From QHXW01 sp035297145 (GTDB lineage Bacteria > Acidobacteriota > Terriglobia > Bryobacterales > Bryobacteraceae), in the NCBI GenBank assembly GCA_035297145.1, contig DATGZN010000049.1, positions 1 through 64,000 on the forward strand: DNA of 64,000 nt. Direction: 5' to 3'. Numbering within the stretch: the first letter of the stretch is position 1; every line of letters begins with the position of its first letter. A program made the position numbers and the translations under genes. The notes under the pieces are model-generated. The model was not told the origin of the DNA. It did not search any database and saw nothing but the letters and a program-made list of their open reading frames with translations. This document shows, one piece after another, positions 50,815 through 59,866 of the stretch.

Positions 50815-51894
50815 ATGCCGAAGTTCGCATTACTAGATCCCACCAAGACGGGAAGGCAAGCGGAGGAACTGGAGAATAGACTCCGTCACCTCATCATTGG
50901 ACAAGATGAGGCAATTCACCAGATCGTGAGGGCTTATCAGACTTACCTTGCGGGACTATCCCCCGCCGGCCGGCCGATCGGAAACTTTCTCTTCCTCGGG
51001 CCGACAGGCTCCGGAAAAACTCGCATCGTAGAGGCAACCGCCGAGGCCCTGCTGAAGAATTCTCGAGCGGTAATCAAGGTCGATTGCGCGGAGTTTCAAC
51101 ACAGTCATGAAATCGCGAAGTTGATCGGCTCGCCTCCGGGATACCTGGGACACCGCGAAACGCATCCGCTGTTGTCGCAAGAAGCGCTGAACCAGCATCA
51201 CACAGAGAAGGTCAAGCTCAGTTTCGTGCTCTTCGATGAGATCGAGAAGGCATCCGACGCCTTATGGAATCTACTCCTGGGCATCCTGGACAAGGGCGTT
51301 TTGACGCTGGGCGACAACCGCAAGGTCGATTTTTCGTCGACGATGATCTTCCTGACCAGCAATCTCGGCGCCAACGAAATGAGTTCCCTACTCAGTCCGC
51401 GGCTGGGCTTCCACGTTCCCTCGTTTGAGGACAGCGGTAACAATGCGAAACTCAGTGTCCGGATGTCGCACACCGGCATCGCGGCCGCACGTCGAAAGTT
51501 CACGCCGGAATTCATCAATCGTTTGGACAAGATCGTAGTCTTCAAGGCTTTAAGCATCGAGGAACTGGACAGGATCGTTGATATTGAGCTTGAGATGGTG
51601 CAACAGCGTATCCAGACTGCGGCCGCCGGCGAATCTTTCTCGATCAATGTGACGGATAGCGCTCGGGAATTTTTGCTAATGGAGGGCACCGATTTCAGAT
51701 ATGGCGCGCGGCACTTGAAGCGCGCTATCGAGCGCTTGCTCGTACAACCGTTGTCGAACCTGATGGCCAGCGGCCAGATTCATAGCGGCGATTGCATCCG
51801 CGTGAGCCATGAGGAAGGGTCATCTTCTCTAATATTTGGCCGTGAACCAGCAGCCGCGTACGCGTGGCGAGTAGCAGTCCGGGTGGCTGCGTGA
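50815..51894 (+). CDS. AAA+ ATPase resembling the D2 domain of ClpB/ClpC
   Basis: 359 residues. LIIGQDEAIHQIVRAYQ opens it, then Walker A GPTGSGKTRIVEATAEALL, the pore loop GSPPGYLGHRETHPLLSQEA, Walker B VLFDEIEKASDALWNLLLGI, sensor 1 FLTSNLGANEM, Arg finger FINRLDKIVVFKAL, and the small C-terminal subdomain GARHLKRAIERLLVQPLS. There is no N-terminal Clp domain, D1 domain or zinc finger, and no IGF-type ClpP-binding loop is seen. It may unfold or remodel protein assemblies. AGAAGGAG is 9 nt upstream. Confidence 0.9.
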   Translation: MPKFALLDPTKTGRQAEELENRLRHLIIGQDEAIHQIVRAYQTYLAGLSPAGRPIGNFLFLGPTGSGKTRIVEATAEALLKNSRAVIKVDCAEFQHSHEIAKLIGSPPGYLGHRETHPLLSQEALNQHHTEKVKLSFVLFDEIEKASDALWNLLLGILDKGVLTLGDNRKVDFSSTMIFLTSNLGANEMSSLLSPRLGFHVPSFEDSGNNAKLSVRMSHTGIAAARRKFTPEFINRLDKIVVFKALSIEELDRIVDIELEMVQQRIQTAAAGESFSINVTDSAREFLLMEGTDFRYGARHLKRAIERLLVQPLSNLMASGQIHSGDCIRVSHEEGSSSLIFGREPAAAYAWRVAVRVAA

Positions 51895-51945
51895 CCCTGA
51901 TGCCGGAGCGCCGAAAGCATGGCGGACAAGAGGGAGGAGCGAAAA

Positions 51946-53025
51946 ATGGCTGCAACTGCAAGTATGATATCTGAAATGCCCGCAATCAACCACAACGTAT
52001 CCTTTGAAATCGAGGATGCGACGCCGGCGGAAGTCGCGCTCGACAGCGACGAACTCCGCGACAGCGGATTACCCCGCATTATCGGCAACAGCGCCGCTCT
52101 GCGGCGCGTACTCGACATGGTGCGAGTCGTGGCCCCAACCGATGCCACGGTGTTGATCAACGGCGAAACAGGCACGGGCAAGGAACTGATCGCGGAAGCC
52201 ATTCACAAGTGTAGCGACCGATCGAACGGTCCGTTTGTGAAGGTGAATTGCGCCGCAATTCCTGCTGGTTTGCTGGAAAGCGAGCTGTTCGGTCACGAGC
52301 GTGGAGCTTACACCGGGGCGGTTACGCGCAGTATCGGGCGGTTCGAGCGGGCCAACCGGGGTACGTTGTTCTTGGACGAGATCGGCGACCTTCCGCTGGA
52401 GTTGCAGCCAAAGCTTCTGCGCGTTATCCAGGAAAGACAGTTCGAGCGTTTAGGCGGTGCTGCCACGATTCACAGCGATGTGCGCGTGATCTGCGCCACA
52501 CATCGGAATCTGGTTGAGATGGTCGACAAACGTGAATTCCGCGCCGACCTCTTCTATCGGCTGAGCGTGTTCCCCATTGAGCTACCGCCGCTGCGTGAGC
52601 GCCCTGAAGATATCCCTTCGTTAGTTCACCATTTTGCGATGGACTACGCGGATCGGATGGGGAAGCCCATTACGGCCATTTCCGAGGAATTCATGGCGGC
52701 TCTTGTACGTCATTCATGGCCGGGCAACGTCCGGGAATTGCAAAACTTAATTGAGCGGTCGGTCATTCTCGCGACTGGCGCTGTGCTGAATGGTTCGCTG
52801 CCTGAGGTCACCGGCAGATTGAAGTTATCCGCGGCCGTGACGATGGAAGAGGCGGAGCGCTCGCACATCCTTCAAACTCTCGGTCAGACAGAGGGTGTGA
52901 TGGGCGGTCGGAATGGCGCCGCCGCCCGGCTGGGCCTGCCGCGGACGACCTTGATCTCTAAGATGAGGCGGCTGGGTATCCATCGCGGGCAAAGTTCGGC
53001 GTTGCCGGTGCGGGCAGGAGCGTAG
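51946..53025 (+). CDS. Sigma-54-dependent transcriptional activator (AAA+ plus Fis HTH, no receiver), second copy
   Basis: 359 residues. ATG 51946 follows GGGAGGAG (51932-51939), better than ATG 51919. Walker A NGETGTGKELIAEA, GAYTGAV loop, Walker B GTLFLDEIGDLP, WPGNVRELQNLIERSV and a Fis-type HTH. From LPRIIGNSAALRRVL on it is almost identical in DNA to 43120-44080; only the about 40 N-terminal residues differ. It ends at the terminus of the cassette; a 9-bp hairpin at 53293 follows. Confidence 0.92.
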   Translation: MAATASMISEMPAINHNVSFEIEDATPAEVALDSDELRDSGLPRIIGNSAALRRVLDMVRVVAPTDATVLINGETGTGKELIAEAIHKCSDRSNGPFVKVNCAAIPAGLLESELFGHERGAYTGAVTRSIGRFERANRGTLFLDEIGDLPLELQPKLLRVIQERQFERLGGAATIHSDVRVICATHRNLVEMVDKREFRADLFYRLSVFPIELPPLRERPEDIPSLVHHFAMDYADRMGKPITAISEEFMAALVRHSWPGNVRELQNLIERSVILATGAVLNGSLPEVTGRLKLSAAVTMEEAERSHILQTLGQTEGVMGGRNGAAARLGLPRTTLISKMRRLGIHRGQSSALPVRAGA

Positions 53026-53292
53026 GCCCCAACAGATGAGGCCGGGAAGCGGCCAAGTAATCTTCGCTGCCGATCTCAGCGGCACCCAGAACGCCCCAGA
53101 GGAAGAGGTCGCTGACGAGAAGCTATGCCCTGCCTTCGCTACGATTCAATCCGCGGGGTGAATCCTCTATGCTCACCGAACTACACTGCGGCGTGCACTG
53201 GAGATCGAAGGTCTAATTCTCCTCTCAGGTCATGGTGTGGCGCACTCGCTGAACAGACCCAATGCAATCATGACAACACAGGGAGGCAACAG

Positions 53293-53316
53293 GGCCCACA
53301 TCCGGAAATGTGGGCC
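53293..53316. terminator. Perfect 9-bp hairpin between convergent genes
   Basis: GGCCCACAT, loop CCGGAA, ATGTGGGCC. No T tract on either side, so a bidirectional terminator role is only likely by position. The rest of 53026-53367 holds no supported gene. Confidence 0.4.
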
Positions 53317-53367
53317 GCGATTCCCGACAGCCCTGCACCGACCAGGAACCCTGACCATATGCTTGCG

Positions 53368-54171
53368 TCAATTCGAGCGCGGGAGAGACGGGAATTCCAT
53401 GTCCCCTGTCCTTCCGGCAGAGGATTGCGTCGCTGATGGTTGTGCCTCTTTTGTCCCTTCAGCGTCAAGATTTCCTAACGCGAAGGCTGCGGTTGCGACC
53501 GCCACGACGGTGATCACGAATGGTAGGACCGGGGCATAGATGTGCGCATGAACCGAGAGCAGGCCTCCGGCTGTCGCGCCGACGAACAACGAGGCGAGCA
53601 CGCCTGTAAGCCGCCGCCTCTCTTTTGCTGTCGCGGACCAGTAGGCGAGGTCGCCCGCAAGAAATATGATGGTTGCGGTCGCAGCAGTTGTAAACACACC
53701 GTCCACATGAAGCCTTCGAACTGCGGCGCTCTGCATCCCCATCGCGAAACCCCACGAGAGGAGGAGAACGGGGACGACGCCAACCGAAGGCCGGCCGTTA
53801 CTTGCGAACCAAACGGACAGGAAGGCTGCATGCGCAATCAGCGATACGCAGAGTGCGACCGTCACCCGTTGAGACCAAATTCCAAAGGCTTCAGAAGGCC
53901 TAACGATTTGCGTCGAGAGGTACACCCCCGCCGCGAAGCCAGACGCCGCTGCGAAGATGCTCGTCCAGTCGGGCCCAGTGGCGCCTGCGGCCCGCAGCCC
54001 GAGAAACGCGATATTCCCTGTCATGAAGGCCGAGAAGACCTTACCTAGATCAAGGAAGCTGACCGCGTCGATAGCTCCCGACGAAACCGCCAGTGCGTTG
54101 AGCAGAATGTCGCGAATCCTGATTTTAAGTGCATCATCGGGGGTACTTGTCATAAGTTCGTTGTGTATCAT
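53368..54171 (-). CDS. DUF1275 (YoaK-family) membrane protein
   Basis: 267 residues, six hydrophobic segments. Family motifs: LLNALAVSSGAIDAVSFLDL, FSAFMTGNIAFLGL (the typical T-G-N), and MGMQSAAVRRLHVDGVFTT (A-x-R-x-L-x(4)-V-x-T-T). Function unknown for the family. An internal ATG at 54153 is an alternative start. It is downstream of the acyl-CoA synthetase on the same strand (50 bp gap), at the end of the oxalate operon. Confidence 0.88.
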   Translation of the reverse strand: MIHNELMTSTPDDALKIRIRDILLNALAVSSGAIDAVSFLDLGKVFSAFMTGNIAFLGLRAAGATGPDWTSIFAAASGFAAGVYLSTQIVRPSEAFGIWSQRVTVALCVSLIAHAAFLSVWFASNGRPSVGVVPVLLLSWGFAMGMQSAAVRRLHVDGVFTTAATATIIFLAGDLAYWSATAKERRRLTGVLASLFVGATAGGLLSVHAHIYAPVLPFVITVVAVATAAFALGNLDAEGTKEAQPSATQSSAGRTGDMEFPSLPRSN

Positions 54172-54220
54172 CTGAATCGACCCTGACTATTTCTTAACTA
54201 TTTCTTAACTGCTCAGACGC

Positions 54221-55822
54221 TCATCGGCCGGCGGCAAATTGCAAAGCAAGCGCACGCCGATCAGTGGAGCCCTTTGCCGTGCGGGGAAAGTCGGCCACTA
54301 TGTAGATCCGCTCGGGAACTTCGAAGGCACTGAGTTTCGTGCCGCAGTAGTCTCGCAGCTCACCCTCAGTCGCCTCCACTCCCCGACGCAGAATGACAGC
54401 CGCCTGGACATCCTCTCCGTAGATTGCGTCGGACTCGCCGAACGATGCCGCTTCGAGCACTTTCGGGTTAGACAAGAGGACAGCCTCGATATCCCCCGGT
54501 GAAATCTTTTCTCCGCCGCGGTTAATGATTTCCTTGAGCCTTCCTCTCACAGAGAGGTAGCCATCCGCGTCTCTGCTGCCGAGATCACCACTGCGGAACC
54601 ATCCATCAACAAAGCCCGCGGAGTTTGCCTCAGGATTGTTCAGATATCCAGCCGTAACTGTCGCGCCCCGGATCCAGATCTCTCCGACGCCACCGGATGC
54701 GACGTCCTTTCTGTCATCGCCGACAATTCGGATCTCGCCTCCTGTAGGCAGGCCCACTGACGACGGCTTATTAAGTCCATCGACGGGAAGTGGGTTCGAC
54801 GACACCTGGTGAGACGCTTCTGTCATTCCATAGGCCGAGATAACGGGAGCTCGGAAAGTGGCAGAGGTCGCTGTGGCGAGCTCTTCGTCAAGCGGTGCGC
54901 TGCAACTGCGGATGAAACGAAGCGCCACCCCAGAACTTGGGTATTCCTGGGAAGCACGGTTGAGGAGAATGCGGTGAATGGTCGGTACCGCTGTGTACCA
55001 CGTTACACCGAGGCGGACTACGTCGGCCCAAAACAAGTGAGCCGAGAAAGCGCCCGTGCTCGGGAGATACGCGCTGCCGCCACTCGCCAGAGTTGCAAGT
55101 AGTCCCGCCACCAGGCCGTGACCATGGAACAGCGGCATGACGATGAGCGTCGCGTCCGGCGGAGATAAATCATACGTGGAGACTATGCCCCGGATGGATG
55201 CGACAACGTTACTGTGCGTTAAGGGAACAAGCTTTGGCGCGGAGGTCGTTCCGGCCGTGAACATCAAGAGAGCGACGTCCTCACCGTCGATCGGGCCGCT
55301 CGTCTCTGCAGCCACGCTAGATGCTGAGCTTTGCCCCTTCCTATTCGCGATTCGCACCTCATGAACATCACCGGAACTCTCGATACTCAAGACCCACCGA
55401 GCAGGGTTTCCGGCGGTGGCGTCCGCAAGCCCGAGTTTGCTTGCCAGATGTTTCGGAGCGAGCACGGCATTCGCGGAAAGTTCCGAGAGTCGTGTACTCA
55501 GTTCGGACAATGTGAGCGCCGGGCTCAACGGCGCGACACGAGCGCCCGAAGACGCAACTGCGAGAAGACCCACCACAAATTCGACGCTATTGTCCGAGAC
55601 CAGGGCGATCGTGGCGCCGCGGCTTAGTCCGAGCCAGGATAGTTGTGTCATCGCCGACCGGACAAGGGCGTCAAGTTGGCTGTAGCTAATTACAGTTCCT
55701 CGATCTGAGGTCCCGACAGCAGTTCGCTCGGGTTGCTCCTGAACGTGTCTTGTGAGCAACTCAGAGAAGTTGTTCAAGAGTGGTGAAACGGTGTTTGCGG
55801 CAATGGTCGAAATCGCCTTCAT
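54221..55822 (-). CDS. Acyl-CoA synthetase, probably oxalate-CoA ligase
   Basis: 533 residues of the ANL superfamily. Motif A3-like LLMFTAGTTSAPKLVPLTHS, the MPLFHGHGLVAG segment, A5-like SAYGMTEASHQVSSNPLPVD and A8/A10 GRLKEIINRGGEKISPGDIE are present; the adenylation lysine lies in FPRTAKGSTDRR. The HGHGLV and SHQVSSNPLP pattern is that of oxalyl-CoA synthetases (AAE3/PCS60) as I recall them. In an operon with oxalyl-CoA decarboxylase and formyl-CoA transferase it would activate free oxalate with ATP and CoA. Specificity is inferred from motif and context. Confidence 0.85.
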   Translation of the reverse strand: MKAISTIAANTVSPLLNNFSELLTRHVQEQPERTAVGTSDRGTVISYSQLDALVRSAMTQLSWLGLSRGATIALVSDNSVEFVVGLLAVASSGARVAPLSPALTLSELSTRLSELSANAVLAPKHLASKLGLADATAGNPARWVLSIESSGDVHEVRIANRKGQSSASSVAAETSGPIDGEDVALLMFTAGTTSAPKLVPLTHSNVVASIRGIVSTYDLSPPDATLIVMPLFHGHGLVAGLLATLASGGSAYLPSTGAFSAHLFWADVVRLGVTWYTAVPTIHRILLNRASQEYPSSGVALRFIRSCSAPLDEELATATSATFRAPVISAYGMTEASHQVSSNPLPVDGLNKPSSVGLPTGGEIRIVGDDRKDVASGGVGEIWIRGATVTAGYLNNPEANSAGFVDGWFRSGDLGSRDADGYLSVRGRLKEIINRGGEKISPGDIEAVLLSNPKVLEAASFGESDAIYGEDVQAAVILRRGVEATEGELRDYCGTKLSAFEVPERIYIVADFPRTAKGSTDRRALALQFAAGR

Positions 55823-55844
55823 GACGTCACAATGGCTGCGCCTC

Positions 55845-57599
55845 TCACTTTCGTCCGCTGTCGATTTGAGAGGTCGGGTTCAGACTCTGGAGATGACCGC
55901 TCTCGGTTCCCGCGGTGGGATCAATGACGCAGTTGATGATTGCGGGCTTACCTGACGCGATTGCATCGGTGAGAGCATTGGTGAGCCCTTGTGGATCGGT
56001 CACATGATGGCCCGTACCGCCGAAAGCCTCGATGAGTTTGTCATAGCGTGCGCTCTTCATGAGAATGGTTGGTGAAGGATCGTGGCCTCCGCTTCGGTTC
56101 ACGTCGTCACCTCGGTAGATGCCGCCGTTGTTGAAAACGACAGTGACAATCGGCAGCGAATAGCGGCAAATGGTTTCGATTTCCATGCCACTGAAACCGA
56201 AGGCGCTATCACCTTCGATGGCAACGACAGGTTTACCGCTCGTCACAGCCGCGCCGATGGCATAGCCCATACCGATACCCATCACACCCCAAGTCCCCGA
56301 GTCGAGACGTTTGCGAGGCTCGTGCATGTCAATAATGTCCCGGCCGATGTCGAGCGTATTGGCACCTTCATTGACGACATAGATGTCTGGTTTGTCGGCG
56401 AGAACATCGCGGACCGCACGAAGTGCGCTCGAGAAGTTCATCGGGCTGGAGTGGGCATTTAGGCGGGCCGCCATGCGTTCGATATTGTGCTGCTTGCGCT
56501 CCCCGATCGTTTTGATCCAGGCGGTTTGGGGTTGGATCTGTCCGGGCTTGAGCATGGCCAAGAATGCGGACATGGCTGACCCGATATCCGCAACAACAGG
56601 CGCGGCGATGGGTCGGTTGCTATCGATCTCGGTCGGAGAAATATCGACCTGCACGAAACGCGTAGTTGGGGACCAACGCGGCGGTTTGCCGTGTGCTAGA
56701 AGCCAGTTCAGTCGTGCCCCGATCAGCATGACCACATCGGCCTGAGCCAGAACCAAGGAGCGGGCCGCAGCCGCAGATTGAGGATGGTTATCAGGCAGAA
56801 GCCCTTTGGCCATGGACATCGGCAGATAGGGAATACCTGTGGTTTCAATGAACGAACGAATGTCAGCGTCAGCCTGTGCATAGGCAGCGCCTTTGCCAAG
56901 AATAATCAGTGGGCGTTGCGCGCTCGCCAGCAGGTCGAGGGCGCGTTTGATCGATTCAGGAGCGGGAATCTGGCGAGGCGTTGGATCGACAACGTGCACG
57001 AGCGATTTCTCCCCTGCATCGGCGTCGAGGGCCGCACCAAGAACGTTCGCGGTCAGGTCCAGATAGACGCCACCCGGTCGCCCCGATACGGCGGCATGTA
57101 TAGCGCGTGCGATTCCGATACCGATATTCTCGGGCTTGTTAACCCGGAAGGCGGCCTTGGTATAGGGTTTTGCCGCATTCAACTGATCCAGTTCTTCGTA
57201 GTCACCCTGTTGCAGATCGATAATGTCACGTTCGCTTGATCCACTGATCTGGATCATGGGAAAACCGTTGGTCGTAGCATTCGCGACCGCCACCAGGCCG
57301 TTCAAGAAACCTGGTGCGGAGACGGTCAGACAAATCCCCGGCTTCTTGCTCAAGTAACCGGCAATCGCGGCTGCGTTTCCGGCGGACTGTTCATGGCGAA
57401 AGCCGATGTATCTGATTCCTTCTGCCTGGGCCAGCCGGGCCAGATCCGTGATCGGAATTCCGGCAACGCCATAGATCGTGTCGATTCCGTTGAGTTTCAG
57501 AGCATAGACTACAAGATGAAATCCGTCGGTCAAAGCCGCCGATTTCTTTCCATCCAATGATTCCAGTTCGTTTGATGATTTCGCTTCAGTCGCAATCAT
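55845..57599 (-). CDS. oxc: Oxalyl-CoA decarboxylase
   Basis: 584 residues, the normal OXC length. Thiamine-diphosphate enzyme: the Glu that activates the cofactor is in GFRHEQSAGNAAAIAGYLSK near residue 60. The C-terminal cofactor site is GDSAFGFSGMEIETICRYSL with the following VFNNGGIYRGDD. The segment GTWGVMGIGMGYAIGAAV is typical of OXC. It cleaves oxalyl-CoA to formyl-CoA and CO2. GAGAGGTA precedes the ATG at 57599. The PAS-protein gene lies 86 bp upstream and the ligase gene 22 bp downstream. Confidence 0.96.
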   Translation of the reverse strand: MIATEAKSSNELESLDGKKSAALTDGFHLVVYALKLNGIDTIYGVAGIPITDLARLAQAEGIRYIGFRHEQSAGNAAAIAGYLSKKPGICLTVSAPGFLNGLVAVANATTNGFPMIQISGSSERDIIDLQQGDYEELDQLNAAKPYTKAAFRVNKPENIGIGIARAIHAAVSGRPGGVYLDLTANVLGAALDADAGEKSLVHVVDPTPRQIPAPESIKRALDLLASAQRPLIILGKGAAYAQADADIRSFIETTGIPYLPMSMAKGLLPDNHPQSAAAARSLVLAQADVVMLIGARLNWLLAHGKPPRWSPTTRFVQVDISPTEIDSNRPIAAPVVADIGSAMSAFLAMLKPGQIQPQTAWIKTIGERKQHNIERMAARLNAHSSPMNFSSALRAVRDVLADKPDIYVVNEGANTLDIGRDIIDMHEPRKRLDSGTWGVMGIGMGYAIGAAVTSGKPVVAIEGDSAFGFSGMEIETICRYSLPIVTVVFNNGGIYRGDDVNRSGGHDPSPTILMKSARYDKLIEAFGGTGHHVTDPQGLTNALTDAIASGKPAIINCVIDPTAGTESGHLQSLNPTSQIDSGRK

Positions 57600-57685
57600 G
57601 AAGTACCTCTCTTCGAATGTGTAGTTAACAAAGTTCGTGCACAACGTCGGCGGCCTTAGTTGTTGCGCCGATCAAGGGAAGCAGG

Positions 57686-58150
57686 TCACACCGCCGAGCC
57701 AAGGCTCGCCGGCAATTTTCCCTCGAGTTCGGCGAGGCGGCGGCGCAAGTTTCGATCTTCGGCGAAGCGAGTCGTTTCATCGCGAATCACGGCCACGATT
57801 CCTATCACGTTTCGTAGCGGTCCATGGAGGAGTCCGACCGTAAATGCAATCGACAACGCTCGCCCATTCTTGTGCACCGCGGGAACTCGCAGCACGTCAT
57901 GTGCGTAGCGCGTCTCCCCGCTCGCCATGGTTTTTCTGTAACCCGCCCAATGTCGCCCTCGCAAGCGCTCGGGAATAATGAGATCGAGCGAGTTGCCGAG
58001 CGCCTCAGCCGGCGTGAACCCGAAGAGGCGTTCGGCAGCGGGGTTCCACAAGGTGATGGCACCGCTCGTATCGGCGCCCACAATTGCGTCGCCGAGCACT
58101 TCGACCAATTGCTCAAAATCGACCTGCATGCGCACAGCACTATTCATCAC
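57686..58150 (-). CDS. PAS-domain protein in the oxalate operon
   Basis: 154 residues. One PAS domain (about 15-130): FEQLVEVLGDAIVGADTSGA, LWNPAAERLFGFTPAEALG, DLIIPERLRGRHWAGYR, then a helical end RNLRRRLAELEGKLP. No kinase, cyclase or DNA-binding part. Its ATG overlaps the stop of formyl-CoA transferase (ATGA), so both are co-translated. It could sense a ligand or flavin and act on an unknown partner, or serve as an enzyme accessory protein. Confidence 0.85.
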   Translation of the reverse strand: MMNSAVRMQVDFEQLVEVLGDAIVGADTSGAITLWNPAAERLFGFTPAEALGNSLDLIIPERLRGRHWAGYRKTMASGETRYAHDVLRVPAVHKNGRALSIAFTVGLLHGPLRNVIGIVAVIRDETTRFAEDRNLRRRLAELEGKLPASLGSAV

Positions 58151-59457
58151 TTGCTCGCTAGGGCGGGTGTGAGCTGGTCCGGATGCGTGTCCACGACCCT
58201 GTCCTTTACTAAAACATTCGCCCCTCGCAGCTTGGCGATCTGTTCGGGGGTATATCCCAATCCCGCCAATACCTCGTCCGTGTGCTCGCCCAGCAGCGGC
58301 GAAGCAGTGATGATTGGCACGAAATCCGAAAATTTGATCGGGCTGCCGACAGTAAGATAAGGGCCACGTTCCTTGTGTGGAACCTCGACGATCATCCCGC
58401 TCGCGCGCAGTGCCGGGTCATAGGCAATCTCTTTCATGCTGAGCACCGGCGCACAGGGAATCTCGTATCCCCGGAGCTTGTCGATGGCTTCGTACTTGGT
58501 TTTGTCGGCAAGCCACTTCTCGATTTCAGCGAAGATCTCGAAAATGTGCGGCTGGCGTGCGCGGGCTGTCGAATAGGCTGGGTCGTTAATCCACTCTGGC
58601 TTCCCCAGAGCCTCACAGGTTCCCTTCCAGTTCTGCTCCTGGATGGTGAAGTAGATATACGCATTTGGGTCGGTTTCCCAACCCTTGCACTTCAGCACCC
58701 AACCCGGTTGGCCTCCGCCGCCCGCATTGCCGCCGCGCGGTACCGTGTCACCGAAAGTTCCGTTGGGATACTGCGGATACTCTTCCAGATAGCCCACTCG
58801 CTCCAGCCGCAGCTGGTCGCGCAGTTTCACGCGACAAAGATTCAGGACGGCATCCTGCATGGCGACCGATACCCTTTGGCCCTTGCCGGTTTTCTGCCGA
58901 CCGATCAAAGCGGCCAAGATGCCAATCGCCAGGTGCATCCCTGTATTGCTATCACCCAGGCCCGCGCCACTGACGGTCGGAGGGCCATCCCAGAAGCCGG
59001 TTGTCGAAGCGGCACCGCCGGCACATTGCGCGACGTTGTCATAGACCTTCAGGTCAGAATATGGCGATTGGTCGTCGAAACCCTTGATCGTTCCGTAGAT
59101 GAGTTTCGGATTGAGCTCTTGCATGCGCTCCCAAGAGAAACCCATCCGGTCCATGACACCGGGACCGAAGTTTTCCACCAGCACGTCGGCCTTCCGGACC
59201 AGCTTTTCTAGAATCTCTTTGCCTTCGGGCGCCTTGGTGTTGAGAGCTAGAGACTTTTTGTTGCTATTGAGTTGGGTGAAGTAGAGCGCATCGACATTGG
59301 GGATGTCACGCAGCTGACGGCGTGTAATATCACCTCCGTCGACCCGCTCGACTTTCAGCACGTCCGCGCCAAACCACGCAAGTTGTTGGTCGCATGCAGG
59401 CCCGGCCTGCACCTGCGTAAAGTCAATTATTTTGATTCCTTCAAGAGGTAAGCTCAT
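58147..59457 (-). CDS. frc: Formyl-CoA:oxalate CoA-transferase
   Basis: 436 residues, class III CoA-transferase. KIIDFTQVQAGPACDQQLAW opens it, the catalytic Asp is in GAGLGDSNTGMHLAIGIL near residue 170, and the glycine loop region is VPRGGNAGGGGQPGWVL. The KCKGWETDPNAYIYFTIQEQ segment is FRC-typical. It moves CoA from formyl-CoA to oxalate. GGGAGACAT precedes the ATG. First gene of the minus-strand oxalate operon. Between its start and the divergent carrier gene (59458-59866) lies a promoter region without clear boxes. Confidence 0.96.
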   Translation of the reverse strand: MSLPLEGIKIIDFTQVQAGPACDQQLAWFGADVLKVERVDGGDITRRQLRDIPNVDALYFTQLNSNKKSLALNTKAPEGKEILEKLVRKADVLVENFGPGVMDRMGFSWERMQELNPKLIYGTIKGFDDQSPYSDLKVYDNVAQCAGGAASTTGFWDGPPTVSGAGLGDSNTGMHLAIGILAALIGRQKTGKGQRVSVAMQDAVLNLCRVKLRDQLRLERVGYLEEYPQYPNGTFGDTVPRGGNAGGGGQPGWVLKCKGWETDPNAYIYFTIQEQNWKGTCEALGKPEWINDPAYSTARARQPHIFEIFAEIEKWLADKTKYEAIDKLRGYEIPCAPVLSMKEIAYDPALRASGMIVEVPHKERGPYLTVGSPIKFSDFVPIITASPLLGEHTDEVLAGLGYTPEQIAKLRGANVLVKDRVVDTHPDQLTPALASK

Positions 59458-59866
59458 AATTAATGTCTCCCTATTCGTTTTTCGATTTCCACGTCATAAA
59501 TCCAAGCAGCTTCCGACCTGCACGCCAGCGTCTAAGGCATCTGCGATGCCAAACTCATAAAACGCTCGAGGTCTTGTGGACGCGATTGTTACTAAAGGTC
59601 GACCGAACTCGCTTTACCTCCACTGCCAAGAGTTATGCGTTGGCTTTTCGTAGGCTGCAGAGTTCCAATCAACTACATCGTTGTAGCTAGCGCAGCCTGC
59701 CGGCGGGAATTTTCAGGCCTTGAGATTATGCCTCGACGGATGTTTGCGAGGCCCCTGATCGACAGGGGCGGCTCTATGTCGACACGCTCGGGGATTGAAG
59801 AGGACGGCTGCAAACGGCGAGTCGATTGCTTTGTTCCGGCCGGCAGCCCTGAAGGCGGCGGCACAT

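Noticed and set aside
53125..53436. 103-codon plus-strand ORF after the second sigma-54 activator
   Set aside because: It runs through the 9-bp hairpin, lacks a ribosome site and overlaps the DUF1275 gene end.
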